From Marinobacter zhanjiangensis (lineage in GTDB: Bacteria > Pseudomonadota > Gammaproteobacteria > Pseudomonadales > Oleiphilaceae): DNA of 64,000 nucleotides. Position 1 is the stretch's first letter. Every line of letters starts with the position of its first letter. Both the position numbers and the translations under genes were made by a program. The stretch lies in contig NZ_BMXV01000005.1 in the NCBI RefSeq assembly GCF_014651935.1, positions 62,001 through 126,000 of the forward strand, in the 5' to 3' direction. Shown one piece after another: positions 15,639-25,184 of the stretch. A model generated the notes under the pieces. That model did no database searches. It was not told the DNA's origin and saw only the letters and a program-made list of their open reading frames with translations.

Positions 15639-16295
15639 TCACGCCTCATCAGCCACTTCACCGGCGACCTTGCGCAGGGCTTCCACCAGAGTCTCCGGTT
15701 CCTGGGCACCGGAGATCATATACCGCCGGTTCAGGATAAAGGCAGGTACGCCGGTAACCCCTGCTTGCTGCCAGTAAGCTTCTTCCTGGCGGACCTCATC
15801 GGCGTAGCGGTCGGATTCGAGCAGCTCCCGTGCCTGGTTGCCGTCCAGGCCGATGCTTTCGGCCCGATCCTGAAGCACGTCGTGGTCGGCAATATTGGCG
15901 GCGTGCCCGAAATAGGCGTCGAATAACGCCATCTTCATTTCAGTCTGCCGGTTATGTTCGCCGGCCCATTTCACCAGACGGTGACCGTCGAACGTATTGC
16001 GGGTATAACGTTCCTGCATCCGCGAGAAATTCAGCCCAAGTTCCGTGGCAATGCGCATCATGTCGGCCTGGGCAGCCTCCATTTCCCCGGGACTGCGACC
16101 GTACTTGCGGGCCAGTGCCTGAAGGATGGGCTCGCCGTCGCCGGAGGCGTCCGGGTTCAGCTCGAAGGCATGCCACTGGATCTGGAAACTGATGTCATCC
16201 GTCAGCTGTTCCATGGCCTGCTGCAACCGGGCATAGCCGATGGCGCACCAGGGGCAGGCAATGTCGGAAACGATATCGATCTGGAGCTTGGTCAT
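15639..16295 (-). CDS. DsbA family oxidoreductase (FrnE-like)
   Basis: A 218-residue thioredoxin-fold protein of the DsbA/FrnE group. MTKLQIDIVSDIACPWCAIG carries the CPWC redox motif at the start of the first helix, WHAFELNPDASGDGEP follows, and TGVPAFILNRRYMISGAQEPETL holds the cis-proline loop. No signal peptide is seen, so it is probably cytosolic, which suits the FrnE type rather than periplasmic DsbA. Substrate is unknown; relatives act in thiol oxidation or as polyketide-associated isomerases. A start 12 codons upstream is possible. Same direction as the nitronate monooxygenase gene, but that gene has its own promoter in the gap. Confidence 0.9.
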   Translation of the reverse strand: MTKLQIDIVSDIACPWCAIGYARLQQAMEQLTDDISFQIQWHAFELNPDASGDGEPILQALARKYGRSPGEMEAAQADMMRIATELGLNFSRMQERYTRNTFDGHRLVKWAGEHNRQTEMKMALFDAYFGHAANIADHDVLQDRAESIGLDGNQARELLESDRYADEVRQEEAYWQQAGVTGVPAFILNRRYMISGAQEPETLVEALRKVAGEVADEA

Positions 16296-16451
16296 GGGGC
16301 TCTCGTTATGGTTGGTGCATGGTTCCGGCAAAGAGATTCCGGATTGCTATGACGCCACTGTATACGAGAGAGAAGGGTTTGCCGATGGCCGGGGAGGGCA
16401 GGGGCTGGAAGAGAACAGGGCTGCTCGGCGCAGCCCTGTCTGAGCGCGGAG

Positions 16452-16610
16452 TTACTTTTTCGCGATTACCCAGACTGCGTGCACAATACCGGGGATATAC
16501 CCCAGCAGGGTCAACAGGATGTTTATCCAGAAGTGTTTGCCGATACCCACCTGGAGGAAAACACCCAGCGGTGGCAGCAGAATCGCAATCAGAATTCGGA
16601 TCAGGTCCAT
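16452..16610 (-). CDS. YqaE/Pmp3 family small membrane protein
   Basis: A 52-residue protein made of two membrane helices: MDLIRILIAILLPPLGVFLQ then HFWINILLTLLGYIPGIVHA. This is the whole Pmp3/YqaE family, found in the plasma membrane and linked to stress and membrane potential in yeast and plants; the bacterial role is not established. The ATG at 16610 has GGAG 7 bp before it; longer in-frame starts add unrelated residues. Confidence 0.93.
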   Translation of the reverse strand: MDLIRILIAILLPPLGVFLQVGIGKHFWINILLTLLGYIPGIVHAVWVIAKK

Positions 16611-16807
16611 GGGACAACTCCTTGACGGCCTGTTTCGGTTGACCGGGCCTGCTATCCATGGCCCGCTTGCCGGTATCCTTGTTTCAACCAGCTTGCTACC
16701 CAGTCTTGTGATGAAGACTAGCAATAAAACCCGGGGGATGGATTAAAGTTGGGCAATACGAAGTCGATGAACCAGCTTTCCCGCCAGCGAGGAGCGACAG
16801 ATCTGCC

Positions 16808-17566
16808 ATGCTGAGACCATCCCTGTCAGGAGACGTGGTGCACCACACCCGGGACCGCGTCGGGCCTATCATGGTGATCGACTATCGCCGGCACCGGGTG
16901 CTGACCTTCGATTCAGTGTTCGAACAGAGCAAGATTGACCGGCAGCGGCCCTGGCTGCCGGTGCACGAATACAACCGGGCCATGTTGCTACCGGTTGCCT
17001 GGCACCGGCCGTCCCGTGCGGTGGTGCTGGGTGTGGGTGGTGGCACCCTGGTCGGCGCGCTTCACCATCTGCTGCCGGAGTGCGAGATCCACGGGGTAGA
17101 TCTGCGCCGTGAGGTGGTTCGGGTCGCTCAGGATTACTTCAGCCTGCCACAGACCGGTCGGGTCCACATGACCATCGCCGAAGCTCGCCAGGCGCTGGCG
17201 GACATGCCGGAGGGCAGTGCGGATCTGATCATGGCGGACCTCTATGGCGCGGACCGCATGAGTCCCGCCCAGTCCCGCCGGCACTTCATCGACCTGTGCC
17301 ACCGGACTCTGTCCGATCAGGGCTGGCTGGCGGTGAACTACCATCGTCCGCCGGACCCGGACGGTCGGCTTTTCCGCCAGTTGCGGCAGCAATTCGGCAC
17401 CCTGTTCTGTTACACCAGCAAGACCAATAACACCGTCCTGCTGGCAGCAAGACAGCGTGTACCGCTATTGTCGCCAACCGACCCGGTCCTGAATGACCTG
17501 GAGCAGGTGCTACCCATTGCCTGGCGCAAGTTAATGGCCAGACTCGCCAGTCAATCAGCGAATTAA
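16808..17566 (+). CDS. Spermidine synthase-like / SAM-dependent methyltransferase-fold protein
   Basis: A 252-residue Rossmann protein resembling the catalytic half of polyamine aminopropyltransferases. VVLGVGGGTLVGALHHL is the nucleotide-binding loop, EIHGVDLRREVVRVAQDYF the acidic loop, and DLIMADLYGADRMSPAQS resembles the catalytic D-L-Y-D region, here with G in place of the second Asp. There is no N-terminal tetramerisation domain, so a true spermidine synthase activity is doubtful. The 3' end is odd: its last codons and TAA stop fall within an isolated 28-bp end of the inverted-repeat element family (17555-17582), so the C-terminus was rewritten by that sequence. Confidence 0.78.
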   Translation: MLRPSLSGDVVHHTRDRVGPIMVIDYRRHRVLTFDSVFEQSKIDRQRPWLPVHEYNRAMLLPVAWHRPSRAVVLGVGGGTLVGALHHLLPECEIHGVDLRREVVRVAQDYFSLPQTGRVHMTIAEARQALADMPEGSADLIMADLYGADRMSPAQSRRHFIDLCHRTLSDQGWLAVNYHRPPDPDGRLFRQLRQQFGTLFCYTSKTNNTVLLAARQRVPLLSPTDPVLNDLEQVLPIAWRKLMARLASQSAN

Positions 17567-17582
17567 CCGCACGGCACACTAG
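17555..17582. repeat. Solo terminal repeat of the CTAG-ended element family
   Basis: TCAGCGAATTAACCGCACGG followed by CACACTAG equals the right end of the 3603-3871 element except for one base (A for G). No matching left end is visible nearby. It overlaps the last codons of the spermidine-synthase-like gene and supplies its TAA stop. It may be the remnant of an excised copy or a one-ended insertion. Confidence 0.8.
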
Positions 17583-17601
17583 CCAGACCGGACGCCAGAC
17601 C

Positions 17602-18030
17602 TCACAGCCGACGGTTATCCGCTGTTGCCAACCTGCGAGCGCCCAGCAGGGTAAGGAATACCGCTACCCCCAGCCCCCAGAAACCGTTCAGGATCAGGCC
17701 CCCGATCCAGGTCTGGGAGGTTACCTCCATTCCCTTGAGGGGGAATACCACCAGCATGGCCACGGCGGTGGGGCCAATGGCCCCGAGGATGACCATCAGG
17801 CTCCAGAAGGCCGGCTTGCCAAGACGGCCAAGCAACGCCCACAGGACAATGCCCCAGAGCCCGCCAAAGAACGCCAGTGAGACGACAGCAGGCACGCCAA
17901 ACGGTGGCACCGGGCTGAGGTTGAAGGGTGCCGCCGGGACCACATCAGCCAGATAGAAAAGGCCGAACAGGCCCTGATGAAATACCAGAGTGGCGAGGAA
18001 GCCGCTGATAAATGCCTTGATCCATGACAT
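17602..18030 (-). CDS. Hypothetical four-helix membrane protein
   Basis: A 142-residue protein with four predicted transmembrane helices: AFISGFLATLVFHQGLFGLF, AVVSLAFFGGLWGIVLWALL, WSLMVILGAIGPTAVAMLVV and TWIGGLILNGFWGLGVAVFL. The start MSWIKAFISGFLATLVFHQG recurs, as I recall, in small proteobacterial inner-membrane proteins of unknown function. No catalytic motif is visible. It stands between the solo terminal repeat and the Ohr gene, all on separate transcripts as far as spacing shows. I do not recognise a function. Confidence 0.75.
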   Translation of the reverse strand: MSWIKAFISGFLATLVFHQGLFGLFYLADVVPAAPFNLSPVPPFGVPAVVSLAFFGGLWGIVLWALLGRLGKPAFWSLMVILGAIGPTAVAMLVVFPLKGMEVTSQTWIGGLILNGFWGLGVAVFLTLLGARRLATADNRRL

Positions 18031-18172
18031 CGGGTGTATCCCTCCGGGTTAGGGTTTGCACACAATTCTGGCAGGTATACGTCAGGCTGAACAGTAAAGG
18101 CCACCAGCGGAATGCATGCCGCTGGTGGCCTTTACCGGGTGGCCGGGTGATTGGGCCGGCCCGTGTCCCGGC

Positions 18173-18601
18173 TCAGTCTGTCCGGGTCAGGGTGACATCA
18201 ACGTTGCCACGGGTGGCGTTGGAGTAGGGGCATACCTGGTGAGCCATATCGATCAGCTGTTGCGCCTGCTCGCCATCCATACCCGGCAGGGAAATGCGCA
18301 GTTCCACCTGAATGCCAAAGCCGTTACCAAGCGGACCAATGCCGACCAGGCCTTCCACGGACGTATCCTCTGGCATCGGCAGCTTCGCCTTGCCGGCAAC
18401 CACCTTCATGGCACCGATAAAGCAGGCGGAATAGCCGGCTGCAAACAGCTGTTCGGGATTGGTGCCGTCGCCGCCGGCACCACCGAGTGCCTGTGGGGTG
18501 GTAAGGGCAACGTCCAGTACGCCGTCGGATGAGATGGCGCGGCCATCACGACCGCCGGTGGCTTCTGCTGAGGCGGTATAAAGGACTTTTTCCAGGGACA
18601 T
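18173..18601 (-). CDS. ohr: Organic hydroperoxide resistance protein Ohr
   Basis: A 142-residue OsmC/Ohr-family thiol peroxidase. The start [18 protein letters not shown], the [20 protein letters not shown] segment with the peroxidatic cysteine, and [17 protein letters not shown] with the resolving cysteine are all present. The enzyme reduces organic and fatty acid hydroperoxides in the cytosol using lipoylated proteins as donors. AAGGAG stands 7 bp before the ATG. An ATTGTGCACAAT palindrome about 90 bp upstream is a candidate OhrR-type operator; no ohrR gene lies in the window. Confidence 0.96.
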   Translation of the reverse strand: MSLEKVLYTASAEATGGRDGRAISSDGVLDVALTTPQALGGAGGDGTNPEQLFAAGYSACFIGAMKVVAGKAKLPMPEDTSVEGLVGIGPLGNGFGIQVELRISLPGMDGEQAQQLIDMAHQVCPYSNATRGNVDVTLTRTD

Positions 18602-18691
18602 GATGTTCTCCTTCTTTCGGTTTGGGTGGAGCCCGCTGGGCTCGCTGACACTAAGAACACCCTACACGGCTATAAGGTTGCCTGCAACTAT

Positions 18692-18703
18692 ATTGTGCAC
18701 AAT
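18692..18703. promoter_or_regulatory. Candidate MarR/OhrR-type operator upstream of ohr
   Basis: ATTGTGCACAAT is a perfect 12-bp palindrome about 90 bp upstream of the ohr start and next to a TATAGT that could be the -10 box. OhrR-type repressors bind A/T-rich palindromes of this kind at ohr promoters. Confidence 0.5.
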
Positions 18704-18749
18704 CTAAAACAGGAAAAAGACGACCGCTCGCGTCGGCCATCGGCATAGG

Positions 18750-19187
18750 CTACATCAACGATTCCAGGCGCCGGGTCGTCTCTGTTGCCTGGCTGTTCCG
18801 GGCCAGGTCCAGTGCGGTGTGGCCGTCGGCGTCGGTGAGTCCTGGGCTCGCCCCGGCAGCCACCAGCTGGTCAAGCAGATCGACGCGGTCAGCCATGGCG
18901 GCGTGCATCAGCGGGGTCTGCTGCTGGCTGTCGGCCTGGTCCGGGTTTGCGCCCTGGGCCAGTAACAGGCGGACGGTTTCGGGGTGGCCATGGCGGGTGG
19001 CCAGCATCAGCAGTGTCTCGCCGTCGCTGGTGCGCATGTCCACCGGTACGCCGGCCTCCAGCAGCGGCGCAAGCAGGGTGGCACCACCGTTACGGGCCAG
19101 GTCGAAGATCCCCTGGGCAAAGGCAATGGCGTCCTCGTCCTGAGCGTTTTCCGGTTGCTGTGGATCAGCGGGTTTGCCCTTGCTCAT
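18750..19187 (-). CDS. Ankyrin repeat protein
   Basis: A 145-residue protein with three to four ankyrin repeats: SDGETLLMLATRHGHPETVRLLLAQGANPD region, then QTPLMHAAMADRVDLLDQLVAAGASPG, and DADGHTALDLARNSQATETTRRL. Each shows the TPLxxAA and LLxxGA pattern. No signal peptide or membrane segment is present, so it is probably cytosolic and binds another protein. In pseudomonads similar small ankyrin proteins sit beside catalase genes; here it lies upstream of ohr on the same strand, with the ohr promoter between, so an oxidative-stress link is only suggested. Confidence 0.9.
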   Translation of the reverse strand: MSKGKPADPQQPENAQDEDAIAFAQGIFDLARNGGATLLAPLLEAGVPVDMRTSDGETLLMLATRHGHPETVRLLLAQGANPDQADSQQQTPLMHAAMADRVDLLDQLVAAGASPGLTDADGHTALDLARNSQATETTRRLESLM

Positions 19188-19330
19188 GAAGCCTCCTGAC
19201 GGGATGGGTAATATGGGTTATGGACGGTTGTCGGGAAGCCCTGCCGCCCACTGACGGCCTGTAAGGCGACGGCATTCCCTGTATGATCAACAGCCCTTTT
19301 TACCAGAGTATAACCCGGGAGCTGTACCCG

Positions 19331-20107
19331 ATGTCGTCCCTGGTCGACTACCAGTATGTTCTTATTGCACTGATTTTCGTCTGGAGCGGGTTTGTCCGTT
19401 CTGGTCTGGGCTTCGGTGGCGCCGTGCTGTCCCTGCCTTTTCTGCTGCTGGTTCATAACAAGCCACTGGTATTCCTGCCCATCATTGCGGTTCACCTGCT
19501 GGTGTTTTCCTCCCTGACTATCTGGATGAATAACCGCCGTAGCGGGAAGTCCGCCGCACAGCCCCATGAAAGCACGGTTGACTGGCGTTATCTGTGGTAT
19601 CTGCTGGGGGTGATGATTGTACCCAAACTGATCGGTGTGTTCGGGCTCATTACCCTGCCATCGCAAGTTCTCAGCGCCATCATCTTTGTGATCGTGGCGG
19701 TGTACTCATTGTCCTACATTTTCAACCGGCCATTTCGCAGTGGCAGTCGGGCGGTCGACGTGGTGTTTCTGATGGTGGGTGGCTACATCAGCGGTACGTC
19801 GCTGATCGGGGCACCCCTGATCATTGCCGTCGCGGCGCAACACCTGCCAAAGCACAAACTCCGGGACACCCTGTTTGCGCTCTGGTTCATCCTGGTGTTC
19901 ATCAAACTGGCCGCCTTTATCTGGGCTGGTGTGGATCTTCAGCTGATGCATCATCTTTGGTTGCTGCCCTGCGCCGCCGTGGGGCATGTCATCGGCCTGA
20001 AAGTGCATCAGCGAATGCTGCAGGCGGAGACGCCGGTGTTTTTCCGGGTGTTGGGCGTGGTGTTGCTGTCGGTCAGTCTGGTGGGTTTGATAGAAGCGTT
20101 TCTCTGA
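19331..20107 (+). CDS. TauE/SafE family membrane transporter
   Basis: A 258-residue inner-membrane protein of the TauE/SafE (DUF81) family with about eight helices. Seen: the first half repeat VWSGFVRSGLGFGGAVLSLPF, whose GxGFGG motif is typical, and the second repeat GGYISGTSLIGAPLIIAVAAQHL. The family moves sulfite, sulfoacetate and other small anions; the substrate here is not known. The ATG at 19331 has GGGAG about 10 bp upstream and matches the usual family start better than the ATG 16 codons earlier. Downstream lie a Fur-box-like site and an inverted-repeat element that belong to the next gene's leader. Confidence 0.88.
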   Translation: MSSLVDYQYVLIALIFVWSGFVRSGLGFGGAVLSLPFLLLVHNKPLVFLPIIAVHLLVFSSLTIWMNNRRSGKSAAQPHESTVDWRYLWYLLGVMIVPKLIGVFGLITLPSQVLSAIIFVIVAVYSLSYIFNRPFRSGSRAVDVVFLMVGGYISGTSLIGAPLIIAVAAQHLPKHKLRDTLFALWFILVFIKLAAFIWAGVDLQLMHHLWLLPCAAVGHVIGLKVHQRMLQAETPVFFRVLGVVLLSVSLVGLIEAFL

Positions 20108-20125
20108 TGAGTTTTCATTGCAGGT

Positions 20126-20144
20126 GGTATTAATTCTCATTAAT
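20126..20144 (+). promoter_or_regulatory. Candidate Fur box of the siderophore receptor gene
   Basis: GGTATTAATTCTCATTAAT agrees with the 19-bp Fur consensus at 12 positions, including the TCATTA half. It lies 166 bp upstream of the TonB-dependent receptor start, with a 103-bp inverted-repeat element in between. Fur control fits a siderophore receptor. Confidence 0.5.
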
Positions 20145-20171
20145 ATCTGTTCCCGATTGTCGTCTCGGGGG

Positions 20172-20274
20172 CTAGCAGCCTGTCGGACTTAAGCGATCGT
20201 CACGAGCAAGGTGGGAATTTGAGCCGCTTTCCCATCGGCGCAGTAGATCAGCCTTAAGTTCGACAGTCTGCTAG
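20172..20274. repeat. 103-bp inverted-repeat element with CTAG ends (second family)
   Basis: CTAGCAGCCTGTCGGACTTA at 20172 and the right end at 20253-20274, read in reverse complement, agree at 20 of 22 bases. There is no coding capacity. The sequence differs from the 3603 family but shares CTAG ends. It lies in the leader between the Fur-box-like site and the receptor gene and would form a long hairpin in the mRNA. Confidence 0.75.
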
Positions 20275-20309
20275 ACGCTCCTGTTGTGATCACTATCTGG
20301 AGAAGCACT

Positions 20310-22397
20310 ATGCTGCCTGATCAGGCTGGCGGCCGTTTTCGGCTGAAGGGGATTGTTCGTCTCACGGGATTGGGAATCATGTTCGCGACGGTGGCGCCTG
20401 TCGCCGTGGCACAATCAACCGGCGAAGCGCAGGACCCCGTTGAGCTGAATGCACTGGAGGTCACCGGCAGTGTCCTGAAGGTGGGTGTGCCGCTGGCGGA
20501 AACGCCCCAACCGGCATCACTGGTCAGTCGGGAAGAGTTGGACGACCGCAATGTGCAGTCGCTGGATGAGAGTTTCCGGTACCGGTCTGGTGTTGTCTCC
20601 GGCCACTACGGCGCCGACAACGATACCGACTGGTTCAAGGTGCGTGGGTTTGACCAGGCTACCTACCAGGACGGCCTGCGGATCTACCGTGAAGGTTATT
20701 ACCAGTGGTTGCCCGAGACCTTCGGCCTGGACCGGGTGGAAGTTCTGAAGGGACCGGCGTCTATCCTCTATGGTGAGGCGCCCACCGGGGGGATAATCAA
20801 TGCGGTCAGTAAGCGCCCATCCGGCGAGGTCTCCGGCATCATTGAAGTGCAGACAGGCAACCGGGAGCACCGCCAACTGAACGTCGACACCACGGGCCCG
20901 CTCACGGACAGCGCCAGCTATCGTCTGGTTGCTGTGTACAAGGACCGGGAAGGGGATCTGGACCATACCGAGAATGAGCGGTACTACCTCGCGCCCAGCA
21001 TTGCGATTGACCTGACGGAGCAGACCCGGCTGACGGTCCTGTCCAGCCTCCAGAAGGACGACGGTGTACCGGTGAACGCCTTCAAGCTCCCTTACGGCAC
21101 GGTTGATGATACCCCTTATGGCAAGGTGGACAGGTCTACCAACCTGGGGCAGCCCGGTTATGACAAGAACGAGCGTACCCAGGTAGCCATTGGCTACGAA
21201 CTTGAACATGCCTTTAACAACCAGTGGTCGTTCCAGCAGAACCTGCGTTACAACCGCCTGGATCTTGAATTACGCAGCACCTATGCGTCATATCAGGATG
21301 CTGTCGATCCGAGGACTGTGGTCCAGGGGGTAGTCTTTCGCGAAGGCACAACGGACGGTCTGACCGTTGACAACCGTGTTACTGGTCGATTCTTTACCGA
21401 GCACACTGAAAACACCGTGCTGGCAGGGCTGGATTACCAGAACCTTTCGGCTGATGGCGACCAGTACGATGACTTCCTCGCTTTCGGCTCCGTCGACATG
21501 TTTGATCCGGTCTATGGCAATTACACGCCTGTCACCGAAGCCCAGCTATTGGAGAGCGACACGACCAAGGAGCAGGTCGGGGCATACCTCCAGAATCAGC
21601 TTCGCATTGATGACCGCTGGGTGATTCTGGCCAGTGCACGTCACGACTGGGCCGAAACCGAAGCGCAGACCGGAGCCGATACCGAGAAGGCGGACGATAG
21701 CCAGTGGAGCCTGTCCGGTGGCGTGATGTACCTCGCCGATAATGGATTGTCGACTTATGTAAGTTATAGCGAGTCTTTCCAGCCCCTGTTGGCAACTGAA
21801 ACCGATGGCGACCTCTACAAACCGCTGGAGGGCAAACAGCTGGAGGCGGGTGTCAAATACGCGCCGACCTGGCTTGATGGCTATGTGTCAGCGGCGGTGT
21901 TTGAGCTGACCGAGGAAAACAGTCTTGTTCAGGAAGGACAACAGACGGTTCAGAAAGGTGAAAAAGAGAACCGTGGTTTTGAGCTGGAAGGTAACGCATA
22001 CCTGACGGACGATTGGCAGCTGACATTGGCATATACCTATACCGATGCGGAAAATAAGGATGATGAAGTGCTGAATCAGTTGCCGTTGATTCCCCGGCAC
22101 ATGGCATCTTTCTGGACAGATTATAATCTCTCCGGCTGGGTGCCCGGGCTTACCGTTGGCGGCGGGCTTCGCTACAACGGCGAATCTGTTGGCCACTCCT
22201 CCTCCGGTGCCAATAAGGTTGAGGTCGATTCATATACCGTCACTGACCTGATGGCTCGCTATGATTTCAGCCAGAACTGGCGCGCGCAGGTTAATGTGAA
22301 TAACCTGACCGACGAGGAATACGTGGCCAGCTGTGACTACTACTGCTACTACGGCGAATCCCGCAGTGTCATCGGCAGCCTGAGCTACCGCTGGTAA
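20310..22397 (+). CDS. TonB-dependent siderophore receptor
   Basis: A 695-residue outer-membrane receptor. Signal peptide residues 1-34 end at APVAVAQ; the plug follows with ETPQPASLVSREELDDRN, DTDWFKVRGFDQATYQDGLR and RVEVLKGPASILYGEAPTGG, all standard for FhuA/FpvA-type ferric-siderophore receptors. The barrel ends in SLSYRW with a terminal aromatic residue. It imports an iron-siderophore complex using TonB energy; the ligand is not identifiable from sequence. GGAG stands before the ATG at 20310. An extra CDYYCYY pair of cysteines near the C-terminus is unusual. A Fur-box-like site upstream suggests iron repression. No siderophore reductase or permease gene is adjacent. Confidence 0.94.
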   Translation: MLPDQAGGRFRLKGIVRLTGLGIMFATVAPVAVAQSTGEAQDPVELNALEVTGSVLKVGVPLAETPQPASLVSREELDDRNVQSLDESFRYRSGVVSGHYGADNDTDWFKVRGFDQATYQDGLRIYREGYYQWLPETFGLDRVEVLKGPASILYGEAPTGGIINAVSKRPSGEVSGIIEVQTGNREHRQLNVDTTGPLTDSASYRLVAVYKDREGDLDHTENERYYLAPSIAIDLTEQTRLTVLSSLQKDDGVPVNAFKLPYGTVDDTPYGKVDRSTNLGQPGYDKNERTQVAIGYELEHAFNNQWSFQQNLRYNRLDLELRSTYASYQDAVDPRTVVQGVVFREGTTDGLTVDNRVTGRFFTEHTENTVLAGLDYQNLSADGDQYDDFLAFGSVDMFDPVYGNYTPVTEAQLLESDTTKEQVGAYLQNQLRIDDRWVILASARHDWAETEAQTGADTEKADDSQWSLSGGVMYLADNGLSTYVSYSESFQPLLATETDGDLYKPLEGKQLEAGVKYAPTWLDGYVSAAVFELTEENSLVQEGQQTVQKGEKENRGFELEGNAYLTDDWQLTLAYTYTDAENKDDEVLNQLPLIPRHMASFWTDYNLSGWVPGLTVGGGLRYNGESVGHSSSGANKVEVDSYTVTDLMARYDFSQNWRAQVNVNNLTDEEYVASCDYYCYYGESRSVIGSLSYRW

Positions 22398-22410
22398 AAC
22401 GGCCTTTCAC

Positions 22411-22434
22411 CTCCCGGCAGATCACTGCCGGGAG
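22411..22434. terminator. Bidirectional terminator between receptor and radical SAM genes
   Basis: CTCCCGGCAG, ATCA loop, CTGCCGGGAG: a perfect 10-bp stem followed by TTCTTT on the plus strand. It ends 5 bp before the stop of the converging radical SAM gene. Confidence 0.85.
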
Positions 22435-22439
22435 TTCTT

Positions 22440-23501
22440 TCAGAACAGTCCCATTTGCTCCCCTGCGGGCCGCCGGAACAGGTCGGTGCGCAGGGCGGGT
22501 TCTTTCCCCTGATTAAGGCCCAAGGCCCGCGCCTGGCGATTGAAGCGCTGGCGTATCAGGTCGGCGTAAGGCCCGGAGCCGGTCATTCGCTTGCCGAATT
22601 CACTCTGGTAACTCTTGCCTTCCCGCAAGTCGCGGATACGGTTCATCACGTGCTCCGCCCGCTGGGGCAGGTGTCGCTGTAGCCAGTCCTGAAACAGTTC
22701 ATCCAGCTCCAGGGGCAGTCGCAGCATCACCCAGCTTGCCCGGGTGGCGCCGGCTTCGGCCGCGGCCTTGAGGATATGCTCGAGCTCATGATCGTTCACG
22801 AACGGAATGACCGGCGCCATGATCATGCTGGTGGGTACGCCCGCCGCAGACAGTTGCCGAAGGATTTTCAGCCGTGTGGCGGGCGCGGCGGTACGGGGTT
22901 CCATGATGCGTTTGAGCGGGTTGTCCAGGGTGGTCAGGCTGACCCCCACCGAGCACAGCCCGTGGCTTGCCAGTTCCGATAGCAGGTCCAGGTCCCGCAG
23001 GATCAGGGCGCCCTTGGTGAGTATTGTGACCGGATGCCGGTATTCAAGCAGCACCTCCAGCAGTTGCCGGGTAATGCGGCGCTGGCGCTCCACCGGCTGG
23101 TAGGCGTCGGTATTGATGCCCAGGGCGATGGGCGCCGGCCGGTAGCCGGGGTGGTCCAGTTCCCGCCGCAGCTGTTCGGCGGCGTTGGGTTTGGCAATCA
23201 GCCGGGTCTCGAAGTCGAGGCCGGGAGACATGTCCCAGTAGGCATGGGTCGGCCTGGCAAAACAATAGATGCAGGCATGCTCGCAACCACGGTAGGGGTT
23301 GATGGACCGGTCAAAGGGAATATCCGGTGACTGGTTGCGGCTGATAATGGTGCGGACCTGCTCGTCCATCACTTCCGTGGCCATGGAGTCCGGGCACAGC
23401 TCATCTTCCGGATCCTGATACCAGCCGTCATCGTGGTCACGGTCTGTTGCCAGGAGCTGGAAGCGGTTGTGGGGATTGAGTGCGGTGCCGCGGCTTTTCA
23501 T
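22440..23501 (-). CDS. PA0069-family radical SAM protein
   Basis: A 353-residue radical SAM protein. SINPYRGCEHACIYCFARPTH region contains CxxxCxxC for the [4Fe-4S] cluster that activates S-adenosylmethionine, followed by LGINTDAYQPVER and VTILTKGALILRDLDLL strands of the partial barrel. The group is related to spore photoproduct lyase and is known in Pseudomonas as PA0069; its reaction is not established. A full LexA-type box (CTGT-N8-ACAG) lies 15 bp upstream of the ATG, so a DNA-damage role is likely. Length is normal for the group. Confidence 0.93.
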   Translation of the reverse strand: MKSRGTALNPHNRFQLLATDRDHDDGWYQDPEDELCPDSMATEVMDEQVRTIISRNQSPDIPFDRSINPYRGCEHACIYCFARPTHAYWDMSPGLDFETRLIAKPNAAEQLRRELDHPGYRPAPIALGINTDAYQPVERQRRITRQLLEVLLEYRHPVTILTKGALILRDLDLLSELASHGLCSVGVSLTTLDNPLKRIMEPRTAAPATRLKILRQLSAAGVPTSMIMAPVIPFVNDHELEHILKAAAEAGATRASWVMLRLPLELDELFQDWLQRHLPQRAEHVMNRIRDLREGKSYQSEFGKRMTGSGPYADLIRQRFNRQARALGLNQGKEPALRTDLFRRPAGEQMGLF

Positions 23502-23515
23502 GTTGTCACCTGATA

Positions 23516-23531
23516 CTGTTCATTTGTACAG
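23516..23531. promoter_or_regulatory. LexA (SOS) box
   Basis: CTGTTCATTTGTACAG fits CTGT-N8-ACAG exactly and extends to an ATACTGT/ACAGTAT arm pair. It is 15 bp upstream of the radical SAM start and would block that promoter when LexA is bound. Confidence 0.8.
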
Positions 23532-23576
23532 TATCAGACATGTTACTTGCGACAATGGGCTGGCACAATCCCGGTT

Positions 23577-23852
23577 TTATTGCTTTTCCTGCTGCTTCAG
23601 AAACAGGACGATGGCCGGTGGCATATGAGCCACGCCGAAAGCCATCAGGAACGCCGCCAGGCCGCCGCCTTCCTCGGCGCCCATATAGGTAGCGGACACC
23701 GTCCAGGCAAAGGCGGCTGCCACCAGCACCACCAGCCCATGTCCCAGCGCGCGTTGAAGCAGGGGCCTTACCTGCCTAACCAGCTGCCAATGGGTGTAAC
23801 CCACCACTGCCACCGTGGCCAGTAGTAAAAGCAGTGTCAAAACAAGGCGCAA
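23577..23852 (-). CDS. Hypothetical three-helix membrane protein
   Basis: About 91 residues when started at TTG 23852, which has GGAGAAG 6 bp upstream; an ATG at 23927 would add 25 residues that overlap the leader of the divergent hydrolase gene. Hydrophobic segments VLTLLLLLATVAVVGYTHW, ALGHGLVVLVAAAFAWTVSATY and FLMAFGVAHMPPAIVLFL suggest three membrane passes. The C-terminal KQQEKQ is cytosolic-looking. I do not recognise the family. It ends 76 bp before the radical SAM gene, but the LexA box lies in the gap. Confidence 0.6.
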   Translation of the reverse strand: MRLVLTLLLLLATVAVVGYTHWQLVRQVRPLLQRALGHGLVVLVAAAFAWTVSATYMGAEEGGGLAAFLMAFGVAHMPPAIVLFLKQQEKQ

Positions 23853-23969
23853 GGGCTTCTCCTGTTTTACGCTATGAAATAAGCTGTGCGTTATTTCATT
23901 TATGGTGCCGGTGTCAGGCCGGTTCAATGGCGTTTTGTCGCAAACGATCCAACAATAACAGGAACCCCC

Positions 23970-25164
<1,195 letters not shown>

Positions 25165-25184
<20 letters not shown>

